Assembly (NCBI RefSeq): GCF_014651675.1
Contig: NZ_BMXI01000013.1
Span: 136,849 to 200,848 of the forward strand
DNA from: Roseibacillus persicicus
Lineage (GTDB): Bacteria; Verrucomicrobiota; Verrucomicrobiia; Verrucomicrobiales; Akkermansiaceae
DNA: 64,000 bases
Direction: 5' to 3'
The position numbers and the translations under genes are program-made. The notes under the pieces are model-generated. The model was not told the origin of the DNA. It did not search any database and saw only the letters and a list, made by a program, of their open reading frames with translations. The stretch's first letter is position 1, and the number at the start of each line of letters is the position of its first letter. Below are positions 1 through 11,100 of this stretch, piece after piece.

Positions 1-906
1 GATGACGCGGCGGTCTATCGTTTGTCCGATAGCCAAGCCCTCGTGCAGACCCTCGACTTCTTCACCCCCATCGTCGACGATCCTTATCAATTTGGCCAAA
101 TCGCGGCCGCCAACTCGCTCTCCGATGTCTACGCCATGGGGGGGCGGCCCATTACCGCGATGAATATTGTGGCGGTGCCCACCGACGAGATTTCCTTGGA
201 AACTGTGAACGCCATCCTGCGTGGCGGGGCTGACAAGGTGGCGGAGGCAAATTGTGTGCTCGCCGGTGGCCATACTGTCCAGAACCCCGAGCCGCTTTAT
301 GGACTTTCGGTGACGGGCCTCGTGCATCCCGAGAAAGTGATTTCCAACGCGGGTGGACGGGAGGGGGATGTCCTCCTTCTGACAAAACCACTGGGGACCG
401 GAATTCTCTCCACTGCGGTTAAGCGTGGGCTGGAAATTGGTGACCTGGAAGCAAGGGCGGCCAAGTTGATGGCCAGCCTCAATACCCCCGGAACCCCGGT
501 GGCGGAGGCCGGTCTGACCACTTGTGGCACAGATGTGACCGGATTCGGTCTCTTGGGTCATCTTTTGGGAATCTGCCGGGAGTCGGGAGTGACCGCCCAC
601 CTGGATTCCAGCGCCATCCCGGCCATCGACTCGCGAGTTCTTTCCCTCATTGCGGAAGGTTGCGTCCCGGGAGGAACACGCAAGAATCTGGCAACTGCCG
701 AGCCCCAGGTTTCGTTTGGTGCGGATGTTAGCGATGAGATGAAGATTCTCCTGGCTGATGCTCAGACCTCCGGAGGGCTCCTCTTGGCTATTGCCCCGGA
801 TAAGCTCTCTCAAGCGGAAGATATTCTGCATGAGGCAGGCGCTCCGATCGTGGTTCAGATTGGAAGCTTGCAGAGTCAGCAAGGTTCCAATGTGATCGTG
901 AGCTGA
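1..906 (+). CDS. selD: Selenide, water dikinase SelD (5' end outside the window)
   Basis: SelD makes selenophosphate from selenide and ATP, the selenium donor for selenocysteine and for 2-selenouridine in tRNA. The reading frame is open from base 1: the codons before the TTG at 22 read DDAAVYR, which matches the conserved DDAAV segment of SelD, so the gene is cut by the window edge rather than starting at 22. Further SelD/PurM-superfamily motifs follow: TLDFFTPIVDDPYQFG, AAANSLSDVYAMGG, a GGHT segment, TDVTGFGLLGH and the late QTSGGLL. The N-terminal Cys/Sec and Lys catalytic segment is not in the window, so it cannot be said whether this SelD is itself a selenoprotein. No selenoprotein gene or SECIS was recognised in the rest of the window. 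The identification is secure. Confidence 0.95.
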   Translation, partial: DDAAVYRLSDSQALVQTLDFFTPIVDDPYQFGQIAAANSLSDVYAMGGRPITAMNIVAVPTDEISLETVNAILRGGADKVAEANCVLAGGHTVQNPEPLYGLSVTGLVHPEKVISNAGGREGDVLLLTKPLGTGILSTAVKRGLEIGDLEARAAKLMASLNTPGTPVAEAGLTTCGTDVTGFGLLGHLLGICRESGVTAHLDSSAIPAIDSRVLSLIAEGCVPGGTRKNLATAEPQVSFGADVSDEMKILLADAQTSGGLLLAIAPDKLSQAEDILHEAGAPIVVQIGSLQSQQGSNVIVS

Positions 907-1313
907 ATTTTTTTTGGAACTGAGAGCGGTCCTTCATTACCACTTTTTCGGCTGAGCAAACTACCGATTTCCCTCAAGATGGAATCTCGTCGCTCGATTG
1001 GATGATGATCAGGTTGGCTTCTTTTGAAGAGAATTCGTTGTGAATTATCTCTCTTATATACAAAGAGATAGAGAGATTGGAGCCCTTTCCCGAGCCACTC
1101 AAAAATAGGTATCCATGATTGGGTTGAGTGGAAGCGGAAAATTCGCTAAGACATGGTCACATTTTTTGTAAGTGTTTTGTAATAAAACCAATAATTAAGA
1201 TGTCCGTAATTTCCGTCTTGCCTGAGGAATGCAACTTGGTGCACTATCGAACCCGATAACTCCTAGGAGTTATCACTGTTCAATTTCACCCTTAGTTTAC
1301 CCCCTTATCCCCC
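907..1313. other. Intergenic region selD to PEP-CTERM gene
   Basis: About 400 bases without a credible gene. The sequence is AT-rich in the middle (around 1040-1075 and 1160-1200), as expected for a promoter region, and holds one perfect 20-base palindrome at 1255-1274 listed separately. A T-run just after the selD stop (908-915) has no stem in front of it, so it was not called a terminator. Confidence 0.5.
1255..1274. promoter_or_regulatory. Perfect 20-base palindrome upstream of a PEP-CTERM gene
   Basis: GATAACTCCTAGGAGTTATC is identical to its own reverse complement. It ends 39 bases before the ATG at 1314, a position compatible with an operator for a dimeric repressor or with a 5' UTR structure. 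No known regulator site is recognised in it. Confidence 0.4.
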
Positions 1314-2099
1314 ATGTGTTCCCGCGTTCAAAAGGGAGTCCAGAGACCCGCTCTCTGGCCTCTCAATCGAAGTGTATTAGCTTGTCTTCTACCCGCTGTT
1401 TTCGCTCTTTCGACAGCTCAAGCGCAATCTGCCACCGTCCAGATTGATTGGGGGACATCCACGGTCGCGCAAAAAATCATTACCAGTACTGGGGCGCCAA
1501 TCAGCCAGCCCGAGTTTTCCATTGAGCTGGGAGCCTTCGCATTGGGTTTTACTCCGACGGCTTCGAATTACAGTGAGTGGGTCAACAATTGGATGGTTTT
1601 TGATGCCGTGACCTCCCCGGATACGGATACCAGCGGTGCGGGAGGGACTCAAGCCGATGCCTTTATTTCGGTGGGAGTGAACTCACGATTTGTCGGAACC
1701 GGGTTTCTGGAAACCGGACAGACCTCGACTTCAGAAGACTCCAATGGCACCGACGTTTTCGCTGCCGGAGAACAGGCGTATGTTTTTATTAGGAACTCCG
1801 ATACTCCTGATGAGAATGCCGAGTGGCTACTCTACACCAGTTCAGTGGACAACTCCTGGGAGTTCCCACAGGCCGAAGGGGGCCAATCCCAATTCCCTGC
1901 CACCTGGTATGTGTCCGAAGCGGACCAAGCCATCTGGGGTGCGGTCAATGGGACGGTAACTGGCGGGGGACCTCACACGGATACGAGCACTGACTTTGTG
2001 CTTCGAACCCATACTTTTGTTCCCGAGCCGAGCTCGTTCTTCCTTTTATTCATTGGTCTCGGTGCCTCTTTGACAAGGCGTAGCAGGTCTCTTGCCTAG
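1314..2099 (+). CDS. PEP-CTERM sorting domain-containing exported protein
   Basis: A 261-residue exported protein of unknown role. The N-terminus has a basic start, a hydrophobic stretch (SVLACLLPAVFAL, about residues 23-35) and a likely signal peptidase site near AQAQS. The C-terminus has the full PEP-CTERM layout: VPEPSS, a hydrophobic helix (FFLLFIGLGASL) and an Arg-containing tail (TRRSRS). In known systems this signal is recognised by an exosortase, which cuts after the PEP motif. No exosortase gene is in the window. The middle of the protein (acidic, rich in Ser, Thr and Gly) matches no domain I recognise. The gene lies 93 bases upstream of the giant surface protein on the same strand and could be co-transcribed with it. 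Confidence 0.8.
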   Translation: MCSRVQKGVQRPALWPLNRSVLACLLPAVFALSTAQAQSATVQIDWGTSTVAQKIITSTGAPISQPEFSIELGAFALGFTPTASNYSEWVNNWMVFDAVTSPDTDTSGAGGTQADAFISVGVNSRFVGTGFLETGQTSTSEDSNGTDVFAAGEQAYVFIRNSDTPDENAEWLLYTSSVDNSWEFPQAEGGQSQFPATWYVSEADQAIWGAVNGTVTGGGPHTDTSTDFVLRTHTFVPEPSSFFLLFIGLGASLTRRSRSLA

Positions 2100-2114
2100 T
2101 GCCGATCGCAGCGA

Positions 2115-2146
2115 GTTCGAACTGCCTTTTCATCGAGTTCGCGAAC
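2115..2146. promoter_or_regulatory. Two tandem short palindromes upstream of the giant gene
   Basis: GTTCGAAC (2115-2122) and GTTCGCGAAC (2137-2146) are both palindromic, share the flanking GAGTTCG, and have centres about 23 bases apart, close to two helical turns. They lie in the 93-base gap in front of the 4,879-residue gene. The half-sites resemble GTTC/GAAC operators, but the spacings (0 and 2 bases) differ between the two copies, so this may be chance. Confidence 0.3.
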
Positions 2147-2192
2147 CCTCTTTTCCCCCTCCCTTTCCAAAACTGTACTCCCACCCCTCGTT

Positions 2193-5100
2193 ATGAAGCC
2201 CCAAATTCACCCGCCCTTCGGAAAATACTTTGGCCTTGCTCTGATAGCATGGTTCATTCTCTTACAAGCCGCCTTGGACGCGGCGCCAATCGTCGACAAC
2301 AATGAAGGAACTTGGACGAACACCTTCAATGACGAGCTCGGAACGTTTTCGTTGAGCAATGTGTCGGTCGATGTTTTCGCGGGAACAACGAGCCTGGATT
2401 CTGGTCAGGCGGCCGGTTCACAGACCTCGGTAGTCATTACGCCGCCTAGCTTCGATGCTTGGGACAAGCTCTGTCTGGATGCGAGCTACGGCAGCAATGA
2501 TGCTCTGGACATCACACTCCTGGACCCCAACAACGGAGATGCCCCCATTGTGGGATTCGTCGATCTCGATCTATCAAATTTTGATACGGAGGGTTGTTTG
2601 GATATCAGTGGTTTGGATGCAGCGGCTTATCCTGAAATTCGTGTGAGGGTGGATTACAAGCGTGGCGCGACTGCACCGGTGGTGCGCGAGATGACGGTGA
2701 CCTGGAATCCCCAGACCGTGATTCTTTTCGACAAGAAAACGGTCGAGACCATTCCTGCCGGGGTGCAGTTTCCCTATCAGGTCCGACTTTCCGCCAACTT
2801 CGTCAATGCGCAGAACGTAATCGTTTGGGATACGTTGCCGATGAATGGTCGGGGCATAGCTTACCCCGCTGACTACGGGCAGACGGATGAGCCCATCATC
2901 GGACAAATCTCCGAGGGTGGAATCTTCACGGCGGACGGAACGACCGATGCCGCAACGGGTGCCCCCTTGCCATCCTTCCCCGATGGGATGTCGTCGTTTC
3001 CGGTGAACTCAGTGGTTTGGTATTTCGACGAGATCGAGGCCGGAAACTCTCTGGTGCTTCAGCTGTTTGTGGAAGCTCCCAATGGCACCTTGAATTCCAC
3101 CATCTACCGCAACAACGCCAACGTTCATGTCGACAACGGCGAGGACAAAGTCGCGGAGGAGGTCGAGACTGTTATTACCTCCGAGCCTGCTCCGAATATG
3201 ACCAAGGCGGGAGCGACTCTGGCTGCTCCGGGGGTGACCCGCGTCTTTGGTCTGAATGGTGAGAACTACGTGATTGCACGAAACAGCCCGGGCATCAGTG
3301 ATACGCTGACCTTCCGCATTCGTGACCCCTTCGGTCCTGTCGACGGGAACGACTATGATGAGGAAAATCGGTCGCGAATGTATAACACCGTCATCTACGA
3401 CGACCTCTCGGGCCTCATCGATCCCAATGGGGATGGCGACACGAGTGACTCCTATCTACTCAACCCCAGCAATCCGGCCCACTCCTTGTCGGCGATCAAG
3501 TTCAATGCTGATGGGACCACCACCACGATACCCGCGACCTTCACTTCGACTGCGGTCACAGTTCACACCACTGAGGTTCCCGCGCAGAGTGTCTATTGGG
3601 ATTTTGGCACTTTAGAGGTAGGCGATGGTTATCAAATCGAGTTCAAGGTCGACTTGGCATCGGACATTCCCCAGCTCACGGAGTTCACCAATACTGCTGG
3701 GCTTGATTCTGATCAGACCGAGTTGTTGAGCGACGAACTCCCCATGATTGTGGATGTGCCGATTGGTGGCTGTTTCTGTAAGTTTGGCTATTTTCCACAC
3801 TACCTGCCGAAGGAGCAGGATGTTCCCTGTGGCTTGGATATCGACGGAGTCGTTCCGGTTGTCGCAGGCGACCCTGTTCAGTATCGTCTCTACAACACGA
3901 ACTGCGGAGTCATTGAGCTGAATGATGTGGTCTACTTCGATCGTATTCCCGCCGAGGTGGCTTTTGTTTCGGCCTCACTTCACAATCGTCGCAGTAAAGA
4001 AGACATCACCACTGCCGAAGGGGCGACGGTTTGGTTCTACGTCGGGAGCGATCCTGCTTACGACGATCCTGAGGTTCATCCTCCCTTCGACTATTCCGTT
4101 CTCCCCGGAACAGCCCCTGCGGATTGGAGTCAGACCCAACCTGCAACGGTAACTTGGGTGGCGGTTCATCATCCATCGATGCCGTCCTTTATCGACTTTC
4201 CCGATGATCCGGGTTCTCGCGTTTATGCGGCCTTCAATACCACGGTCTCGACTCCAGCCGACCCCTGCGATGAATTCTGGATTGAGAACTGGGGTCTCGC
4301 AAAAGTCTATCGCAAGACTGACGGCACCCTCCAAACACTCACCGAGCCTTTTTCTTATAAGAACGACGACTTGACCCGGGTGAAGCCTCCCCAAGGCGAG
4401 TTCTTCATCGATTCGGAAGCGGCGGGCGTCACGCCGGTAACCGTGATTCCGGGTGTTGCGGAGTATTCATTGATTGTGAAAAACGAGTCCGCCGACTCTG
4501 GACTCGTTGGCTTGGATGCCTTCAGTGATGTGACCGTCGATTTGCAGCTCACACCGGTCAATGTGAACGGTATTCCTACCTACCCTTCCATCCAGGGAGT
4601 TGATGGAGGAACGATTACGAATTTCGATCCGATTAATGGTAACGTGACTCTTCAGTTGGGTCGCCAGCTAGCCCCGGGCGAGGAGGCTACCGTTGCGATG
4701 GAACTCGGCTTCCCCAACGGGACTGAGAATCTTTCGGTCTATACCGTGAACGCCAATCTAACAGGGTTTGACGACCTTTGTTCTCCGTTCGAAGCCAGCA
4801 TCCAAACGAGTGGTATTGTTTCCGGAACTCCGCTCTTGCAGGCTAACAAAGACGATGTGCTCAATGTCATCGGGACGGGCGAGGAAGTGACCTATGAGGT
4901 CAACTACCGAAACGTTGGAACGGCGACTTCGGTGAATACTTGGGTGGTCGATCGGATTCCGTTCCGGACGACCTTTGTCGATGCGACGGCGCCGAATGGT
5001 GAGGAAGTCTGGTTCACTGACAAGCTGCCGCCTTCCATGCCGGCCAACCAAATCAGTGTTCTGAACCCGGTTGATTTCAGTGTGATTAGCGGAAACTTCA

Positions 5101-8100
5101 CACCGGGACTCTTGGACGACAATGGAACGCCAACGGACTACTCCGACGATACTTGGACAAGCCCCTTTGGTGACCAGACCACTTGGATTGCCTACAAGGT
5201 CGATGATCCAAGCCTCTCGCCTCCCCAGTTGGATGTCTCGGCGTCCTACAAGACCGTCACCTTCACTGTGGTCAATGATGACAATGGAACAACCGTTGGA
5301 ACCGATGGCTCGCCCGAGGGGACGGTTATTTTCAATGAGTTGGTGATCTTCTCCGACACCAACCTGCAGGCCGTGGGCAATGAGGTGCGCACCACGGTTG
5401 AGTCTTTCCCGGGTCTTCAGATTTCCAAGTCTAGCAACAAAGATCTCGTTACCGCAGGAGAGCGCTTTCGCTGGAACGTGGACTATATCAATAACTCCGG
5501 TTTCACCGATGATATCGTCACCATCACTGACTACTTGCCCAAGAATGTGGACCTGCGCCGTATTCGTCACGAATGGAACGATATCGCTGTTTCAAACGGT
5601 CAGGTAGCGGGTGAGATTGACATCAAGACTGATCCCAACGTTACGATCACGAACAATGCGGATGGATCAAAAACAGTTGAGGTGCGCATTGCCGGTTCTC
5701 CCGGCCTCAAGGATGACTTGCTGACCGGGGAAGGCGGACGCCTGACCTTCATCGTGCGTTCACTTTCTACCGTCGCATCCGGAACCGAGAGCATCAACAC
5801 GGTGCAGGGCTTTGCCTCGAACGAACGCTCATCCGTCGTCGTCAGCGACAGCGACCCCGTGACCATCGCTAATCCGGATCTCACTTTGAGCAAAATTGCC
5901 AGCACGACCGAGCCTAAAGATGGCGACCTGATCACCTTTACCCTGCTGGTGGCGAACCGTGGTTTGAATGAAGCCAACGACGTCGTCATCACTGACACTC
6001 TGCCTACGGGCATGAGCTTTGTGGAAGGCAGTACCCAGATGCTCACCCCGGGCTATGCGATTCTGGATGATCCGACTGGTGGGGATAGTGTTCTGACTTG
6101 GACTTCGCTCACCCAAGATGGTGGAGCGATGGGGGTCCTCCCCGGACAGTCTGCGGATGTCTTCATCAGCTATCAGGTTCAAGTGACGGGAGCGGCAGGG
6201 GATACCCTGACTAACGTTGCGGAGGTGACCACCTCCGATGTGGAAGATTCCAACTATGACAACAGCGATGAGCAGGAGGTCGTGCTGCCTTTCCCAGATC
6301 CAAAGATTACCAAGTCAGCGGTGAGCGTCGCCCAAGCAGGGGAGACCGTTGTATGGACCATTTCCTATAGCAATGGGACCAACAATGATGCCCCTGATGT
6401 TACGATCATTGACGCGATTCCATCCGGTCTCTCGTTCAACAGCGTTTTGCTCCCTGCCGGAGTGACCGCTTATTACACCGATGCGCCAAGTGCTCCGACC
6501 TTCACCCCCGGGACTTCGGGCGCGGGCTGGTCGACGTCTCCACCGGCGACGGTCACTTTCATAGCCTTTGAGGTAGGGACGGTTCCTGCCAACGCGGGGG
6601 ATACCGACATTCTGGTGAGCACCACGATTCCCGGGGGGACTGCACCAGGAACAGCCTATATCAACACGGCCACGATCTCGACGAGTGCACAGGAGAGTGA
6701 TGACCCCGAGGATCCCGGTGATGGTCCGGATAACAACGTCGCCACCGCGATGACTCAGATTCCGGGTGTTGATATGGCGATTGCCAAGTCTGCCAGTGCC
6801 GAAGGCAGTGTGCCTGGATTGCGCCCTGGTGATCCGATTACCTATACGATCGAAGTGACCAACACGGGAACTCAGACCGCCTACGGAGTGAAAGTTGAGG
6901 ATGTTTTGCCTGCTAACTTCGTGCCGCATCCCACCGCCTTCAATGGCTTTGCGACAGTCGAGGCGACGGATGACGATGGCGCAAGCGTAACTCTCGAAGA
7001 TGGTGTCGGCGCGCCAGTGACATTTCCCGTCAGTGCGACCTTGGATACTCTTTCCCCTGCAGGTGGTGATACCGTTACCTGGTATTTCGGCACCACCGCC
7101 AACACTGGTGACGCAGACTACTATCGAAATATTGGTGTGCCAGTAGGAGCTATTATCACCTTTACTTATCAAGGTTTTGTTGCCGAGACCGCCGCAGATG
7201 GCGAGACCGTCAACAACGCGACGACCCTGGTTGTTGACAACCAGAGTGACTCGGATCCGGCTGAGGACTTCCTTTCGAACAATTCCGATGATGTGTCAAC
7301 ACGTGTCTACCGTCCCGAGTTGAGCATCGCCAAGAGTGTGGTCAATGATTCCGATCAGGATGAGACTTGGACGGAGTCCGGGGAAACTCTCACCTATTCG
7401 ATCGAATACAATAATACTGGTAATGCGGATGCGGATGACGTGGTCATCTCCGAAATCATCCCGGCAGGCACCAGCTACGTTCCAGGGTCTCTTGAACTGC
7501 CGGCCGGAGCAGGGGTGGTTTGGAGCCCGAATGCGGATGAACCTGAAAGTTTCGAAGTGCAGTTTGATACTCTTCCCGCGCCAGCGACATTTGATGGCAT
7601 TCCCGGCTATGGGACAGGAACGGAGGTTGATCCGTTCACTGACCTTGTCGCTTTGGGAGGTGTTCCGACTGGCACCTATTGGTTCCGTATCGGGGGCCTG
7701 AGCTTCCAAGGTTACGTCGACGGCGATACTGCTGGCGGAGGCTGGTTGATGATTCTCAACTATGTGCACCAGGGTGGGACGAATCCCGAGCTGGAGGTGC
7801 GCAGCACGAACCTTCCTCTGTTTTCTTCCAATGCCTTGGGCGACGATGAAAGCGGATCCGAGAACTGGGGTCATGTGAGCAACTCGCTCGCGGCGGCTCT
7901 CGATTTTGATACCTTGAGATTCTACGGGGAGACTAGTGCTCACTCTCGCTTGGTTCACTTCCGGACTACGGATGACTTTAAAGTCGGAACGAGCTACGTG
8001 CAAACGGGTGCGGGGAATTTCAATACCCTTCATGCGGATGGAACATGGCTGGCGATTCCCGGACACAGCGGTATCGGACCTGCCCTAAGCACGTCGGAAC

Positions 8101-11100
8101 TATCCAATCAGGGAGACAACGCCCTGACTGCCCTCCCGTTCTATGACAACGGAGAAGCCAACTGGGCCATTCGCCACAATGGGGATGACTGGGAAGTCGA
8201 TGAGGTCGTGGGCGACGCTAGTGAGGATACCATCCATCGGGTCTTTGTTAGAAAAGAACCACTTGGTAGTGCGGGTGCTGTTCTCTGTCTCGAGTCTCGT
8301 CCGATAGTGGAGGTGGAGAGCTATCTCTCCGAAGTCAGTTCGGTCGATGCAGGATATGATACCCATGTGTCATTTGATACCGATCGGGATAATGATGGGG
8401 CCGGAGGCACGGATGACCCTGGTCATACCAAGGCCCATCAATCGACTTACCATGCAATCGGTGATGTGAATGGTGATGGAGTGGTCGACTACATCGTCGG
8501 TTCCCCTTACCGCGACCTGGATGAAGCCAATGAGCAGGACCTAGACAATGTGAATTTGGGTTCAGTGATCGTGAATCTAATGAACGCTGATGGTACAGTG
8601 GCTTCTGCCATTGAATTGGGAAGAGGGACCTCAGCTGCGAATGGACACTTGTCCAATCTGGCTGCCTTCGACTTGTTTGGCTTCTCGGTAGAACCAATTG
8701 GCGATGCTGACGGAGATGGAGTGCCGGATGTGGCGGTTGGGTCGTATGGAACGAACCTTTTGAATACGAATAGGGGTTCGGTAACCTTCCTGTATCTCAA
8801 CAACGATGGAACCCTGAAAGGGACCTCGCAGATTGTCTCGGGTTCGGCGGGATTCGTAACAGTCAATGGTCTGACTCCTGCGGATAACGACACTTCACAG
8901 GGGCTGGGCCGAAGCTTGACCTATATCGAAGACTTCGCAGGAAGCGGAGAGTCAGTCCTCGTGTCGGGTGATGTGAACTTGGATGGTAGCGGTGAAACTA
9001 ACTCCGGAGGCTACTATATGATGTGGCTGGAGCGTGATGGTTCTGGGAATTTGACTGGCAACGTGACGAAGTTCATCAAGATGCAGGATGGTCGGGACCC
9101 ATTGCTTGATGGAGTTTTGCAAACCAGCGACCTGTTCGGATATGATGTCGAGTTTGTTGGCGACATCGACGGAAATGGCGCGGAAGATCTTTTGGTTGGG
9201 GCCTCCGGAGATGACGACGGGGGTGCAAACCGAGGTGCGGCTTATCTCCTGCTCTTAGAGACCTCAGGTGAGATCTCGGATGTTGTGAAGTATTCCTCGA
9301 CTTCCTCGAGTTCCCTAGCCCTCGATGATGCTGATAATTTGGGATATGGTGTCGCGGTCATTGGTGACCTGGATGGCGATGGCATCAATGAGTTCGCCAT
9401 TTCTGCTGCGAATGATGATGACTACAGCGTGGGTTCGGGCAGCTCGAGCAATCTCGGGGCGACCTACGTGATTTTCCCGAACGCCGATGGTTCGATTCGC
9501 GAGTATCAGAAGCTCAGTCCCACTGAGAATAACGGTTATCTCTTTCTGCCGGGTCAAAACGGCGGTCAGCGGATGAATAGTTACGATGTCGATGACGACG
9601 GGATCAACGAGCTCTTCTATGGAACGCAAACTAATGGTGGAGTTCTCTACTCGACCGGTGCGGCCAACCCCTCCTACACCTATCCTGGTGGAGTCCCCAC
9701 TCCGACCTTTGGAACGGTAAGTAAAGGATCGCAAGTGGACGATCCGGGGGTGGTCGTGGTGAAGCTTCGCGGAGGGACCAATGCTTATGCCACCTCGGTC
9801 ACGGAAGATTTTCCAATTTCTGCGAACGGCACTCTTACGAGTTGGGACAAGCTTTTGGTCAGCGCTGATGCTGACGAGGCTGTTACCATCACTTACGAGA
9901 TTCTCGACAGCAGCGGTTCGAGTTCACTGTTCGGTCCTGATGAGCTGGAAGATGGATTCGCGGACATCTCGGACATCGATATTTCGAATACGGATATGAT
10001 CCTGCGAGTAACCATGACTAGCACGGACGCGACCGCGACAGCTTGTTTAAATTCCTGGCGGGCGACTTATGTGGTGGAAGAAGTGCCGAGCTTCAGCTTC
10101 CAAGTGGTAGTGGATGATCCTGCTCCAGCAGGTCAAAGCACGGTGGACAATACCATCTCGATTGCCACGAGCACTCCTGAGATCGATGATAATCTTGCCA
10201 ATAATACTGCGGAAGATTCCATCAATCTTCGCCTGACGGACTTGGTTGTCACCAAGGTCGTGGATACCGGTGCGGTAAAGGAGAGTGCGGGAGAGACCAT
10301 TAATTATACGGTGGCTTGGGAGGTCTTGGGACCACAAGGTGCAATCAATACGGTGGTGACCGATGTCTTGCCTGCCAATACTGTCTATGTTGCTGCGAGT
10401 GGATCGCCAACAGTGGATAATAACTATCAGGGAAGCGGTTTGACGGCTCTGATCTGGAGCCTTGGAGATCAACCAACTGGTGCGAGTGGAAGCTTTACCG
10501 TTCAGGTCACGGAAAGTGGCGGAGTGGCTGGTGATAGCCTGAACAACGTGGTCACGATCGAAAATGAACGGCAGGAGACCGACTACGACAACAACGACGC
10601 AAGTGCTCTCACGGTGATTACCGATGCAAATGGCTTGGCGAATGTTTGGATTGAGAAAGTAGCGGATACTGAGGTGGTCGACCTCTATGGAAGCGGTTCT
10701 TTCACCATCACCTACGGCAACAATGGCAATGGCGATGCCGAGAACGTGGTGATTTCCGATACTCTGCCTGCGGGCTTGGTGATTCAGTCTGTGTCGCCGG
10801 GAACACTTGGCTCCTCCAACGACTTCAGTTATTCCGCCGGGACCTTGATTCCTGGGGAGACAGGTTCGATTACGGTGACCTTTGCGGTGGACCAGGCCTA
10901 CATGACGTCAAACTGGGGTGAGATTCAGGTTAATATCGCAAATATTTCGACTTCGAGCACAGAGACGGATCTGGGGGATAATAGTGACCCGGCGGAAGTA
11001 GACGTGATTCTCGAGCAGCTCGCTAGTTTGAGCGGAAAGGTCTATCACGATGACGATCGTGCCGATGGAGATGCGGGTGCTGATAACTTGGGCAACCTTG

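Noticed and set aside
1..906. Selenoprotein genes (in-frame TGA) elsewhere in the window
   Set aside because: selD raised the possibility, but no open frame in the window continues through a TGA with a family match.
2115..2146. LexA (SOS) operator
   Set aside because: The half-sites GTTC/GAAC look similar, but the spacers here are 0 and 2 bases rather than one fixed spacing, and no SOS gene follows.
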